The notes: generated by a model not told the origin, from the sequence alone. A stretch of DNA of 64,000 nt from Coffea arabica (GCF_036785885.1 NC_092317.1:8496501-8560500), one strand, 5' to 3'. Counted from the first letter of the stretch, positions 1 through 12,287 are shown. Program-made: numbers and translations.

Positions 1-17
1 GTTTCTGAAATTATCCC
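1..17. repeat. Terminus of a GGGATAATTTCAGAAAC-type repeat
   Basis: The first bases are the reverse complement of the terminal motif GGGATAATTTCAGAAAC, also found at 5640 and, in variant forms, at 59505-59522 and 59695. This is probably the cut-off end of a non-autonomous DNA element lying mostly outside the window. Confidence 0.4.
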
Positions 18-575
18 TTTAAGAAAATAATAAAACGTCGACGCATGCAAGTAAGTATTATAACTAAGTAGCTCTTATAATTTTGTTAAGTATCCATACA
101 TGGAGGCCCTGCTTTGGCTCATGTCTTATGCTGTTTCATGAACAATGAAATATTTCTGTATCCCATATCCCATCCCTTGTAATTTGTTTATTTTTTTTTA
201 ACTTAAACTGGGTAATGGGTGCACAGCACAAATACCAAAATCGCCCAAAATATATGTGAATTTTTATTATCCAATCCAAAATTGACCCAATATCCAACTT
301 ACCCAACCCAACCTCTCAAATTAGTGGGTGAGTTGTTGGATTTTGGGTATAATTGCGAGGTTTAGTACTATGTTATTGAAGATATGTTGTTTGTCCTTCA
401 TAAAAAAAAAAAAATTTATGTTGTTTGACGCATAATGCAAGTGATTAGTGACTAAGATCCACAATTAATAACTTTTACACAAATTAACAAACGGGTCAAG
501 GATAATGGGGAAAGCCACTGTAATGGCACGCATAAAATACTCCCTGAGAATAAAGGGAGAGCTATTGCAGATAAG

Positions 576-637
576 TATTTGGCATTTGCAGATAAGTATT
601 GCAGACTATTTGGCATTTGCAGATAAGTATTGCAGAC
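576..637. repeat. Two perfect 31-bp tandem repeats upstream of malate synthase
   Basis: Positions 576-606 and 607-637 are identical 31-bp units starting TATTTGGCATTTGCAG, with a partial further copy just upstream from about 567. They lie about 375 bp before the malate synthase start codon. The rest of 18-1010 is AT-rich, and I see no other gene in it. Confidence 0.75.
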
Positions 638-909
638 ATGGATGACATCAAAGCTCCAAATTTGCTGCCCATGATTGACCCCAGTAATCCGCCAAAGCAC
701 GGCTTCCAAAGTAGGCAGTAGGCACAAGCATCAAAACTCATATCCCATATCCTTGAATTTATCAAGAACACTGCCTGCTGAATCATCCTTTATGGCTTTA
801 TCATCAGCTGACGCGCACAATTCCATGAATTCTCCTGTATTTGGCCATAAAGATGACACCCCTTGTAGCTATCCTTTGCTTCCCCGAAACCCAATTCGTC
901 AACCACCAT

Positions 910-917
910 TATTTAAA
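910..917 (+). promoter_or_regulatory. TATA-like box of malate synthase
   Basis: TATTTAAA lies 94 bp upstream of the malate synthase ATG, a normal distance for a plant core promoter with a short leader. A TGACGTG motif follows directly (about 920-926), an ACGT-type bZIP core. Assigned by position only. Confidence 0.4.
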
Positions 918-1010
918 GGTGACGTGCCGTTTCTTGAATTCTGCTACAGTAGTTCACTCTTTAAAACTAATTGTACACGAGGGGTTTGAGGAAAGGTCTG
1001 TGAGAGAAAA

Positions 1011-3654
1011 ATGCTGGGATTTGGGACTTTCAGCCACTCTATTTCCGCCGGAAGAAAGACTGGAATGGGCTATGATGTACCAGAGGGTGTGGATATTCGG
1101 GGTAGATATGATCCTGAGTTTGCCAGAATTCTTACCAGGGATGCTTTGCAATTTGTTGCTGATTTGCAAAGGGAGTTTAGGAACCATATTAAGTATGCCA
1201 TGGAGTGCAGGAAAGAGGCAAAGATGAGGTATAACAACGGGGCAATGCCAGGATTTGATCCAGCTACCAAGTCTGTGAGGGATGCTGAGTGGGTTTGTGC
1301 ACCAGTGCCCCCAGCTGTTGCTGATAGGAGGGTTGAGATAACAGGGCCAGTTGAGAGGAAAATGATCATCAATGCACTCAACTCTGGGGCCAAGGTTTTC
1401 ATGGTAAGTTTAGAAATTTCGAACTTGGGATTTTCATATCTCTGACATTGCTTAATGATGGACACTGAAATTATTTGTTCAAAATTTGGAAACTCAGCTT
1501 TTGGCCGTAGTACTTATCTTTTCACGTTAATATGGTCTCTGTATTCTAGAAGAATGAAAGTGTGCAAATTAGAATTGATTGGACTATAGTTGTAAAATCA
1601 GACTTACGCATTTATCAATCTCAGTTATCAATCCATCCTTGATTAATTCAACTATCTTCAAATCCTCAGGCTGATTTTGAGGATGCATTGTCACCAAGTT
1701 GGGAGAATCTTATGAGGGGACAAGTGAACTTGAAAGATGCTGTTAATGGAACTATAAGCTTTCATGACCAAGCTAGAAATAGAGTTTACAAGCTCAATGA
1801 GCATACTGCTAAGCTTTTTGTCCGCCCAAGAGGTTGGCATTTACCCGAGGATCATATATTAATTGATGGTGAACCTGCCACTGGTTGCCTAGTTGACTTC
1901 GGCCTCTATTTTTTCCACAATTATGCTGCATTTAGGCAGAACCAAGGTGAAGGATGTGGTCCTTTCCTTTATCTCCCAAAGATGGAGCATTCAAGGTACT
2001 TGTGTCTTCTTTCTCTATGCTTTCTTCAGCATTTGAGTATTGATGTTAGAAGTAGGACTTAAAAAATTGAGATTTTACGTCTTCTTGGACAGTTCCATGG
2101 TCATGCTTATTTCACTGCTCTACCAATAGCTTCAATATTACTGGCAATGCAATGCTCCAGATATTTTGAGCTTTAAGATTAATATTTGCTTCACCATATT
2201 TTGTTGTCCACCATAATAATCATATTCTGTCCTTTTTTTTTGAGGTTCTCCAATTGTTGACATTAATAGCTTGCGTTGTTATGGCTGTGAAAGCTTCATA
2301 CCCCATGCCAAATTAGTGGTTTAATGTTTTTTTGTTGCAAGTGTCATGATCTTGAATCAACTTGTCAACTTTTAAAGGATGCATTTGTAAAGCATGCATC
2401 TAATATCAGCGAGTATGTCCAACTCTTACAAGTAGTTAATTTGCCAACAGAGAAGCTAGGATATGGAACAATGTATTTGAGAAGGCAGAGAAAATGGCTG
2501 GTATTCAAAGAGGAAGCATTAGAGCTACTGTTCTAATTGAGACACTTCCTGCTGTCTTTCAAATGGATGAAATCCTGTATGAACTGAGAGATCACTCTGT
2601 TGGCTTGAACTGTGGAAGATGGGATTATATATTCAGTTATGTCAAGACCTTCCAGGCTCATCCCGATAGACTGCTGCCAGATAGGGTCCTAGTAGGAATG
2701 GCTCAGCACTTCATGGAAAGTTACTGTGATCTACTGATCAGGACCTGTCACAGGCGCAGTGTGCATGCCATGGGAGGAATGGTAAGTGACAGCATTCTTG
2801 GAATAGGTGCAATAAGCAAATTTGAATTAAAAGAAAAAAAACTATGGAACGTATTCTAAATTAAGACTATTGAGTTCTGAAACGTGGAATAGAAGTTAGA
2901 ATTTGTAATATGTAGCAGAAGCCTGCCTTTCTTTTCTGTCTTAATAATTGAAACAGTTACATTATACTACCTCATAAAATTCATATATTTTGAACAGGCA
3001 GCTCAAATTCCAATTAGAGATGACCCAGCGGCAAATGAAGCAGCATTGGAGCTAGTAAGGAAGGACAAACTGAGAGAGGTGAAGGCAGGGCATGATGGTA
3101 CTTGGGCCGCACACCCAGGGCTGATCCCCACATGTATGGAAGTTTTTACCAACTACATGGGCAATGCTCCAAACCAAATTGAAACTATGAAGCGAGGAGA
3201 TGCTGCTGTCATAACTGAGGAAGACCTCTTACAGATACCAAGAGGAGTTCGAACCATGGAAGGCCTTCGTCTCAATACCCGAGTTGGCATCCAGTATTTG
3301 GCTGCATGGCTAACTGGAACTGGCTCAGTCCCTCTTTACAATCTTATGGAGGATGCTGCAACCGCTGAGATAAGCAGAGTCCAGAACTGGCAATGGTTGA
3401 AGTATGGAGTTGAATTGGATGGTGACGGCATAGGTGTGAAGGTGACCGTGGACCTCTTTGGGAGGGTTGTCGAGGAAGAAATGGCTAGGATCGAGAGAGA
3501 AGTTGGAAAAGATAAATTCAAGACAGGCAAGTACAAAGAGGCTTGCAGGATATTCACACAGCAATGCACAGCTCCAGCATTGGATGACTTTCTGACTCTA
3601 AATGCCTACAGCCACATTGTCATGCATCATCCTGATGGATCTTCCAGGCTCTAA
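1011..3654 (+). CDS. MLS: Malate synthase, glyoxysomal (four exons)
   Basis: Condenses acetyl-CoA with glyoxylate to give malate in the glyoxylate cycle, used when seedlings or senescing tissue turn lipid into sugar. Exons are 1011-1403, 1670-1995, 2451-2781 and 2998-3654. All introns are GT-AG and the joined frame is open for 568 residues, close to the usual plant length of about 560. Exon 1 holds the [14 protein letters not shown] segment. Exon 3 holds the family signature ([16 protein letters not shown]). Exon 4 holds [14 protein letters not shown] and, near the C-terminus, LDDFLTL, which in this family carries the likely catalytic Asp. The protein ends in Ser-Arg-Leu, a peroxisomal PTS1 signal. 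The start at 1011 gives an N-terminus of family length with no upstream in-frame alternative needed. No break is seen, so it is probably functional. Confidence 0.96.
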
Positions 3655-3789
3655 ATGGTTCCTTCCTTCGTTCCCCTAATACCTGGAATATCATGTATTG
3701 TCTAAAAATTTCCTTGTTTCTTATGTTTCGATTGGAAAGTGTTCTGCTGCTACTTTTGAGTTCATATTATCTGCAATATAATAAATTTG

Positions 3790-3971
3790 AGTCTGTTTGG
3801 GTGTGGATTTAATCTCCAAACACTATTTAGCTTGCATTATAAGCACATTTTTCAATTAGCTTTTAACATTCTCGGCCATCTTTTTGTCTCAAATACATCA
3901 TATCACAAAAAATGCTTAAGTGTTATTCAAGTTATTTTTCTAAAAGTATCTCCTGTCCAAACATACCCCGA
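3790..3971. mobile_element. Short TIR element (MITE) just 3' of malate synthase
   Basis: The left end GTCTGTTTGGGTGTGGA is matched in reverse complement by the right end near 3952-3971 (GTCGGGGTATGTTTGGACAG). It is about 180 bp, has no coding capacity, and begins about 135 bp after the malate synthase stop codon. Target duplication unclear. Confidence 0.4.
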
Positions 3972-4730
3972 CAACTGGGGTTGAATGATATGTCCATGTG
4001 GACAACTGAATTAGTTTCTTTTGTAGCTAGAACTTCTGTGAATGGTCATTATCGAAGCCTAACTAATATTGTAGAAGCTAATTAACGCATTCGAGGATAT
4101 CATAGTTTAATGCTCTCGACATGGCTGGAACCAGAAATATCACGTTTCATGCAGAACACCTGGCAGGCAAAGGAAATCTGAAATCACCAATTAATCATTT
4201 TCTGCAATTGATACAACCTAACTTGATAGGTGTTGACAGGCAATAACATACACTTTTTCTTCCCAAACAGGTTCATTATTAATAATCAAATAGTCTGTAT
4301 TTGTAGTACTTGAGACTTGTACATAGCTGGGATTCAAGATGGGTAAACGCCAATTTAGTCACTTTGCCATATGATGAAAGTTCTGCAATTGGAATTCTGA
4401 AGCTTCATGAAAGGAAGAAAGAATTTTTATATAGATAAATGCTTCAGTTTTGAGTAACAAGCGTTTCGTCTTGAATGGGCACCGGAAAGCAAGCACGAGT
4501 GAAGTCAGAGATCATTGAGAAGTTTTTGTGGTGGTTAATGATTGCATAACTCCAAATGATAGCATGTCTAGTTGATAGTATGTATTCATATGCATCCATA
4601 TGTAAGACAAAGTGGCAGCATCAAACTGAAATTTTGATGTCGATGGTTTCCTTTAAAACTGCAATGCTGGAGCAAGAGCTATTGACGATGGAGTGGAATG
4701 TTGCTGGAATTTAATTGTTGCTATGAACAG

Positions 4731-5071
4731 GCTGCAAACGAATCTCGCAAGCGCTCCCGAGTGAGTCGGTTGGGTCAAAACTCGACTTGATCTCAGTTAA
4801 CATTAAACTCGAATCGAGTTTGAGTTGATCAAGTCGAGCTTAAACTTGAGCCGTTTGTTTGTATATATATATATGTGTGTGTGTATATTATTTATCAAGA
4901 AAATATTACTATTTTATTTATTTTTTAAAAAATAAAATAATTTATTTTATATTTTTCAAACTTGAACTCGAGTTTGATTTGGCTCAAATTTGAAGTCGAA
5001 CTCGAGTTTAGTAAAATTGTGACTCGATTAGATTAGGTCATATTTTGATCCAATTCGACTAATTTACAGCT
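4731..5071. mobile_element. hAT-type MITE, diverged
   Basis: The left end GCTGCAAACGAATC resembles the element at 25098-25398. The interior is rich in ACTCGAGTTTGA-type motifs and holds a short TA/TG run. The right end (about 5050-5071) reads GCTGTAAATTAGTCG on the other strand, a weak match to the left end. Family assignment rests on the GCAAACG terminal motif typical of plant hAT MITEs. Confidence 0.45.
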
Positions 5072-5639
5072 TTAACTATATAAACATTCAAACGTGATTT
5101 TCTCTAAAAACATTCAAACTTCTGATCTGGCAACTTAAGTTTGATGCCGTTGAAAAAAAAAATATTTAAAACTTTCTTTGTTTGGTTTGATAATCTTTGC
5201 AGCTGAACAAGAGATTTTCCTGAATTTTAAATTTTTACTTCCTCCAACTAACTATGAATTTCCCAGTAAATTGAGGAGGGCCATTTGGTGCCCAGCCCCC
5301 TCCTCAGTCACATCATGGCTCCGCCCATTCAATCATTCAGGCATCTAACGGGGCCAGTAAAATGGTAGTTGGTCTTGTAGAAAGGTGGGACCGACCTTTG
5401 CCATTGCAGGCGCAATCACAGAGGCAATAAACACTAGCCCATGGTTGATGTCTTCCAAGTGTGCGCTAGTGATTGTACATTTGTGAACATTTTTTCTTTT
5501 GGAGTGACAGTTTGAGTAAAGCATTATTGGACCACATCAATTGTTGCTCAATCAAAGTTTTCAGGTAACAATTGTAGAGGTTCCCAATCCTCATTTTAGC
5601 ATGACAGCAAATTTATGGTACTTTTTTTTTTTTCTCTTT

Positions 5640-6270
5640 GGGATAATTTCAGAAACTTTCCTAGAAGGTTTTTGACAATTGCTGCCACCTCTCTTGAGGT
5701 TTGAAAAGTTACGAAACCTCTCCTGAAAGGTATGTCTCAATAACAATTGATGATGTAAGAATAAAAAAGTAATTCAATAAATATTCAATATTAACCCTCT
5801 TTGATATGTAAAACAAATTAAATACTAAAAAGTCACCTATCACCATTGTTTGTTGGATGAAAATTTCAAGTTAGATTTTTACAAGAAAAATTAAGTCATG
5901 TTTTGAAAGTTTTCTTTTCTGGTACTTCGGACATTTTTTTGGTTAATTAATTTTTAAAAATACTTGTTTTAACAAATGCCTCCCCAATCGGTTGGTCGAC
6001 TTTTAAATCGATAAATCCAGTCAAAAAATTTGAAAATGAAGTATAATGCACTAGATTATATGACGTTAGAGTTTTAGAATAAAGAAGTATCACCAAAAAA
6101 AGAATTTTCATTTTTCTCTTTTAAACTCATTTTCACTTAAAATTTGTATAGTTTATGAAAGCTATCTCAGTTCTTTCATAGCACCAAGGGAGGTAACTAT
6201 AATTTTTCAAACCTTGGGGAAAGTGGCCATGATTATCAGAAACTTCAAGGGAGGTTTTTGACATCATCCC
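5640..6270. mobile_element. Non-autonomous element with GGGATRAT ends
   Basis: Left end GGGATAATTTCAGAAAC; right end in reverse complement GGGATGATGTCAAAAAC. The motif GGAGGTTTTTGACA recurs near both ends. About 630 bp without coding potential. Related ends occur at 1-17 and 59505-59720, so this is a repeat family. Superfamily undetermined. Confidence 0.4.
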
Positions 6271-7504
6271 TTGTTTTTTGTTTTTTTTTTTTTTGTTGGG
6301 GGTCCTAAAAAGATTAAGAGGAGGGAACCCTACTGAACTGAATCCTCATTTTAATGTAAACTATTTTTTTTGGGGTCCCAAAAGGTGAAATAGGAGGAGA
6401 AGGTTACACCATTTCAAGGTCAGAGCAGACTACTAACTAACACATTTTTTTAATAATTTATGGTAATTCTTTCAATCACCTATCAATGAAATTAAGAATA
6501 AGCCGAATCAATCCGGTTAGCAATGCAGGCGAATAGAAACAATGATGTTGTGAACAAGAAAATTCACATCCCACGTTATTTACTGAGTCATTAATTGGAT
6601 ATCGAAATTTACAAGTTTGAATCCAATTTCTAATATACCCCGAGACAATAAAAAGACAATTAGGGAGTTTTATTCTTTTTATCTCCGCATCGAGTATTTA
6701 TTTTTTTTATGAAAAATAAATAGGAGTTATGCCCTCCCCTCCCGTGTGATAGATTGGATTGGGGGAAAAAAAAAAGTGAACCTATATGTTTGTGATGCGA
6801 CGAAGTAAGAGATTGGAAAAGATGGTAGTTTCATAGGGACTACCATAGAGCATGGCAAGGGTAAAAGTCAAGTACAAGCTGACACATTGCATGATTCTAG
6901 CCCATTCCTTCCAACTTCTTTTGTAGCACGAAACGGCTAAGGTCTAACTTTTCCCATCCTCACTTGAGTCAATTCAACTAGAAAATTTTACCAAGTCAAT
7001 TCGTTACCCCTTTTTTCCCTCCATCTGGGCACAGTCCATTTCATTCCACCTATGTTATATTATATGGTCCTTGTCACAGAAAGAATTTTGCAATCCTAAC
7101 GACGGCTTAAATCTTCCTAATACACATTTCGTAAGTGTGACGAAAATGTTAATGACACTTCATCTCTTTTATAATTTTTTATAAAAGAATTTGAAGAAGT
7201 GCATAGTGGAAGGTCAATTTTTTTATCGTCAGCCTTTTAACAGTAACTTATAATTTACTATTCTTTAGAATTTACTAGTTGTTCCATTTTGATTGGTCCA
7301 TCGGCTTCCATCTTTTGCATGTTGATAGCTTGTATTCTTTTATTATATGGTTTCAATTCCTATTTGTATCGATAAAAGAGAGAAAAAGATTTGCAGTTGC
7401 TACATGGGCTCATCAATTTTAAATTACCATAGACAAAATATGAACCACAGAGTTCAAGAGTTGACTCACATAAAAGCGTTGCACTTAATAAAAACAGACT
7501 ACTA
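6271..7504. other. Intergenic, no gene seen
   Basis: AT-rich spacer with poly-T and poly-A runs. I see no coding frame with protein-like composition and no clear terminal repeats. The phrase AAAATGTTAATGACA at about 7145 resembles the end of the MITE at 13340-13595, so part may be MITE debris. Confidence 0.4.
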
Positions 7505-7670
7505 CTGGGTTTGTTTGGATAAGAGGTTATTTAAAATATTTATTTGAAATAATTACTGTAATATTTTTTATGATGTGATGTATGTAAAATAAAAAATTAT
7601 TTATATAATATAAGCAAAACAAAATTTAAAAAACTTTTTTTTTTAAATCTTGTAATCCAAACACGCCCAG
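7505..7670. mobile_element. MITE with TGTTTGGAT ends
   Basis: Left end CTGGGTTTGTTTGGATAAG; right end CTTGTAATCCAAACACGCCCAG, a good inverted match. About 166 bp, AT-rich, non-coding. It belongs with the other GTTTGGATT-ended elements at 18525 and 28700. Confidence 0.5.
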
Positions 7671-8760
7671 ATACGGTTAAGGAGGCAGAGAAAATTAGGA
7701 ATATACCGGACCAGTATCAATAATGATCCCCAAAAGAAAACAATTTCATTGACCGACAATTAGCAGTTTCATTTTTCTTTTTCGAGTATAACATTTTATC
7801 TTTTCGAGTTAAACATTTTTACAAATGATCCTTAATAGAGGAATAGGGGATGGAAGATGAACCCAACTAAAGAATCCGAAAAAAAATATATTTTAAGAAA
7901 TTCTGGACTCAAAATAAATTAAATCACTTTTAAAAATATTTTAAGAAATTCCGGACACGAAATATAGATACAAGAGGTTTCGAATCTCTTACCTACACGC
8001 TCTAGCTCAGTTGGCTAATTAGCAGTTTCTTGGTTCGATTGTGAAACCTCTTCTTTCTTTTCATTTCTTTTTCTCTTTGTTTGTTTAGCTTGAACCGGAA
8101 AAAAAAAAAAAGAAATTTAGTACATCGATGCATCATTTGAACAGCAAAAAGAGACACAATATAGTAATACAGACCAGATCTACCTATATTCCAGGGAAAA
8201 GACATCATGATGTGATAGTATTAATACTAGTTAAATAGGCAGATTAAGCAAAAAAAAAAAAATCTAAAATTGATCATCATCAAGAATCAGCTAAGTATCA
8301 ATAATGAATCAAGTTTAGCTAGTGAGATCAAGATGAAAATCACTACTAGATCAATAGCAATAGTGTGTCAAAACTAGTGAGTAGCCATTCTTCTTGTTTA
8401 TTATGTTCTTCTTGATGGAAAGTTTTACACACACCAAATCACACCATAAAAAACACACACAAAACAGGAAGAGTGTTCAAAATCAGTTCGTGGTAGCAGA
8501 TCCCATTAAACACAAGAGAGTCAAGCCAAGAAGATCTTCTTGGACTTCTTTGTCGGGGACCAAACAGTTGATACAACCAGCTTTGATGTTGTTCCACAAA
8601 AAACCAAAAATAGTTCACTAAAACAAAACAAGGAACAAAAAACTATTAACAATTTCAACTGTTCGTATCGATCCTCGCATGTCCTCGTCTCTCTTTTTCT
8701 GCATTAAAAACTCAAAATATTACTGCATCTTAATTAGTTTTTTTTTTTCGGGCCTGATTT
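7671..8760. other. Intergenic spacer 3' of the DUF7950 gene
   Basis: No gene seen. A tRNA-like stretch around 8000-8045 has a box A (TAGCTCAGTTGG) and a box B (GGTTCGATTG) but no room for an anticodon arm, so it is at most a SINE or tRNA relic. The part just below 8760 should include the 3' UTR of the neighbouring minus-strand gene. Confidence 0.4.
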
Positions 8761-9762
8761 TCAGCGACCGAGTGAAAGAGCAGCCTTAGTATCCAATCTC
8801 CATGCAAAGCCATGGCCACCACCCAGTCTCCACACATCACACGGAAGAGTCAGGGAACTATTCCCCTTTCCGCACGTGACCACCCTCACCCTGCACGTGA
8901 ACGCCGGCCAGTTCTTTGGTGGCAGCTCAAATCCTTCCTTCATTACCAGCCAGACCAGCACCTCCGACGACGACGACTCCGCCTCCTCCTGGCCCACAAC
9001 CATCGCCCGGTACGCCCTGTTAACCCAAACTACCCTACTCATGCCCTCCGTTACAAACCCCGGACACGTGTCCCGATCTAGATTCATCAGCTTCTCCTGG
9101 TCCGTACACCCCAGTCCTCCACCGTACACATCATCCAACCCAACCCCAGCCCATGTTTCAGTTACGCATTCCACCCTCACCCACGTCCCCACCACCCTGA
9201 CCGGCTGGCCCACCATCCCACCCGCCTTCCCATCCCGCTGGGACGACCCTCCACCCTCAAAATTCAACCACATAGGGACTTTTGCTTTCTCAACGCCGCG
9301 AGAAGAAGCCCCTCTTGCCGGACGCTCCTGGGACGAAGAGGAAGACCGTTGTTTCGTCTCAGGAGTCTCCGGCAACAAAGGTAGAGTGACAACTCCAACC
9401 CCAACACCGTCTCCACCGGATACCGATCCAGTGGAGACGGTGCTTCTACCGCCATTCATCGACTCGTTTTCTTCGGGAGAGGGGGATTTTCTCTTCCTTG
9501 CGCACTTACACTTCTTTGTCACCCCACCATTACTAAAACTAGCAATCTTCTTCTTACCACTATTTCTTACGTACCTTCTTTTTGCTCGGCCGGTTTTCAC
9601 GTAAGCTCCACTGTTCTCCGCCGTAGAGCTCCCCGAACACGAGCTGTTTGTAGCCGGCTTCGGCGCGATCGGCCGATATCTCAGCATTATACGGTCCATC
9701 TTCGACATATCGTACGTATTTCCAGCATATCTAGCTATGCAACACCCTCCTCTTCCATCCAT
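8761..9762 (-). CDS. DUF7950 family protein, plant-specific (intronless)
   Basis: Single-exon gene of 333 residues. It opens MDGRGGCCIARYAG and continues with a short conserved block (MDRIMLRYRPIAPKP). Next comes a low-complexity basic/Ser-rich middle with runs such as KKCKCARKRKSPSP, a possible nuclear signal. The conserved C-terminal domain spans roughly residues 160-333: WVRVECVTETW, then a Cys/Asp-rich stretch ending CPGFVTEGMSRVVWVN, then ELPPKNWPAFTCRVRV and a Leu-Pro-Cys-Asp-Val-Trp-Arg-Leu motif. This layout matches the plant family now called DUF7950. Its biochemical role is unknown to me and I do not assign one. GC content is far higher than the surroundings, so long antisense open frames appear and should be ignored. 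The gene looks intact. Confidence 0.87.
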   Translation of the reverse strand: MDGRGGCCIARYAGNTYDMSKMDRIMLRYRPIAPKPATNSSCSGSSTAENSGAYVKTGRAKRRYVRNSGKKKIASFSNGGVTKKCKCARKRKSPSPEENESMNGGRSTVSTGSVSGGDGVGVGVVTLPLLPETPETKQRSSSSSQERPARGASSRGVEKAKVPMWLNFEGGGSSQRDGKAGGMVGQPVRVVGTWVRVECVTETWAGVGLDDVYGGGLGCTDQEKLMNLDRDTCPGFVTEGMSRVVWVNRAYRAMVVGQEEAESSSSEVLVWLVMKEGFELPPKNWPAFTCRVRVVTCGKGNSSLTLPCDVWRLGGGHGFAWRLDTKAALSLGR

Positions 9763-9872
9763 TTACTCACAAAAATTCTTTTTTTTTTGGGTGGTAAAAA
9801 AAAAAAACGAAAGTTGAAAGTTGAAACCCTTCACAAGGGTGAGAGCTGATAAAGGAAGGAGAAGGAGGATTG

Positions 9873-10274
9873 GATATATAAAGGCAAAGAGCAGGAGAGT
9901 CCGACGCGTGTGAGAACTGCTCCAACACGTGTGAGGGGAATGGTACGAACAGAAGAAGAGGTGATTGGTTGGAAGAGGAGACGTGGCGCTGGTACAAATG
10001 GGCCCCACGTGAAGAGGATGCATAAAGGGGTCCCACGTGAAGGTTGCCGTGATTGGGCCCCACGGGAGGACCAATCAGAAACAAGGGAGTGTCCTTAAGT
10101 ACTAGGGGGCTAAAGGAGGGGGCCACGTAATGGGGTGTCTCATCGGTGCCTAGAGGATCGTGTAAGAAGGGATTGTGGAAGTTCCAGAAAAGGGACACGT
10201 GGGCGAATCGCAGTTTGGTAGGAAGGCTAAAAGTCGAAAGCCTTGGGGTTTCTTTGATTTGATTGCTCCACGTG
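9873..10274 (-). promoter_or_regulatory. Promoter of the DUF7950 gene with a G-box/ABRE cluster
   Basis: On the minus strand a TATATAT box sits at about 9874-9880, some 110 bp before the ATG. Upstream, CACGTG occurs at 9926-9931, 10006-10011, 10034-10039, 10196-10201 and 10269-10274. GACGTGGC lies at 9980-9987 and GCCACGTAA at about 10122-10130. CACGTG and ACGTGGC are binding cores for bZIP (ABF/GBF) and bHLH (PIF-type) factors, so abscisic-acid or light control is a reasonable inference. Confidence 0.6.
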
Positions 10275-10859
10275 GACGGTGGACGAGGACAAGATTTATG
10301 GACTCTAAATGGGTATCTTAACTGGATTTTATTCAACTTCTCCAGGACCATTAATTCCACTAATGTCCACTTTGCTCTTTTTCTTTTCTCTCTCTCTCTC
10401 TTTTTGTTTTTAAGTACCACATTTTACGGTTCCATTGAAAATCAAGAGTAGATTTATCCTATAATTGTTAGATGCCATAACATTAGGAATGTTTACTGTA
10501 GCAGTTAGATATTTCATTGTTTAGAATAATAGTATAACATTTTTTGTAACGAAATGTGCGAAAAAAATGATTTGAAAATATAAAAAATAACAAAATATAT
10601 GTGTAATTAACTTATTGTAACTATTAAAGTAAACCTTTTATATAATTTTTAGATTTGTTTAACGAGTGCCCTTTTCGAATGTTAAATTTTTAGAAATATA
10701 AGATTAATTAAAAAAAAGCGTATAAATGCAAGAAAAAATAACAATTATTAGTATGTATATATACCTGGTAGATTGAGTAAAACATATGTGTGTTAGCGAG
10801 TATTCATTGAGCACCTATTAAAAAACTCCGTAATTTTTCAATAACATGGAGAAGAGTTT
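10275..10859. other. Intergenic spacer, no gene seen
   Basis: Pyrimidine run (TCTCTCTCTC) at about 10388-10400, otherwise AT-rich. No coding frame, RNA gene or clear terminal repeats were recognised. Confidence 0.4.
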
Positions 10860-10867
10860 CCCTTTTT

Positions 10868-12287
10868 GGATTAATTGCAGTTTACACCCCTCAACAATTC
10901 AACTATTGGACTTTACACGTTAAACTTTCAATTTCAGCAATCTATTATCTTCAACTTTTAATCTATAGCACTATTAACAAATCAAGCTAAATCTCATCAA
11001 GAAAAGAATGATTGTACTAGTTTACCCTCAATTTCCCACTAAACATCCAAAAATACCCGTTTCATTTTCATATTAACAGAGTCAAATAAATCTTTAGGAG
11101 AGCCTTCAAATATACAACCAAAACAAAAACAAAACATAACCCATGTCAAATTTCACCATCAACAACAAGTGCACTACCACCATAACTTCTTCTCACACCA
11201 CCATAACATTTTCACCAATTTACCACCATACCACCTTATCATATCAAACAATTAAATACCAAAAAATATACTAGACAAGAAAAAAGACCTTATTATCAGA
11301 CCAAGCAAATTTAACACCCAAGAAAATCATTAGACAAGAAAACAAAAAATAGATAAAAAAAATTCCATATCCAAATCTTGTCACCGCAAACAGCCACACC
11401 ACCACTACCATCACCTCTGAACTTTACCACCATCAAACCTCTTAAAACTTGTCCGACGAATTAATCCCAAAAAATCAATAGACTAAAAGAATCAATAGCA
11501 AAATATCCCACATAGGTGGACCTTTACACACCATTACCATAACCTTTTGACCTCTTGAATCTACTAGTATGGCCATCTTTCCCTCCAGAAAAAATAAAAC
11601 CTTTTTTTTTTATCAACGCCATTTTCTTTAAATTCCAATCCTTAAACAACATATCTTGATTCTAACTCCTCCAAGATCCACTTTTTTGCTCCAAAATAAA
11701 AATAAAAAAATTCACACCACCCTCACTCTGCTCCTCGTCTCTAGGATGGGAGGTGCAAAACCCTTCCCTAGGACAAAAAGTCAGAAGCATGAAGGGAATG
11801 GAGGGGGGAAAGGTGGTGGTATTATTCCTTCTTCTATGGGATTAAAGGCAACTGGACAAAAAGTGGGGAGTTGAATTTTTTTTTTTTTTGTCTCAACGAT
11901 AACATTTTTATAATCTACTCTAACCAATTCTAGGAGGAGAGGGAACCTAATCGACAGGAAACACCATCGGGGGAGTTGGGTTTTGCTACCATTGTTTTAT
12001 GAGATAATTCTACAATAGGGTTTTGTGGGACTATGGTGGCTAATTCGCAAGGCAGGATTTTTTTTTTTTTTTTGAAATCCTTTACTAATTAGCTAATTAT
12101 TGGTGCCAAATTTGTGTGTCTATTTTATGGATAAAAAGTTATTTTTGGTACAAAAGATGACGATGGCCCTTTAATTGCCAAAGTTTAGTTGATTGTAGTA
12201 GATTGCCAAAAATCACAAGTTCAAAGTTGTTGGTTTTAGCTGCAAAGTGCAACTGCTGAATAGTTCAGGGGTGCAAACTGCAATTAA
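10868..12287. mobile_element. 1.4-kb TIR element, non-autonomous
   Basis: The left end has TTAATTGCAGTTTACACCCC. The right end, in reverse complement, has TTAATTGCAGTTTGCACCCC, and similarity continues for about 60 bp. CCCTTTTT flanks both sides (10860-10867 and 12288-12295), suggesting an 8-9 bp target duplication as in Mutator- or hAT-like elements. The interior is A/C-rich on the left half and has no transposase-like frame. Weakly coding frames inside are not convincing. Confidence 0.5.

Noticed and set aside
675..1227. Open frames upstream of and overlapping malate synthase exon 1
   Set aside because: Out of frame with the conserved protein and without recognisable domains.
8000..8045. 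Possible tRNA gene (box A TAGCTCAGTTGG and box B GGTTCGATTG)
   Set aside because: The two boxes are too close, there is no anticodon arm and no matching acceptor stem. At most a tRNA or SINE fragment.
8876..9604. 242-residue plus-strand open frame
   Set aside because: It is antisense to the DUF7950 gene and arises from its high GC content; the Pro/Ser/Thr-rich translation has no domain, while the minus-strand frame is conserved-looking.
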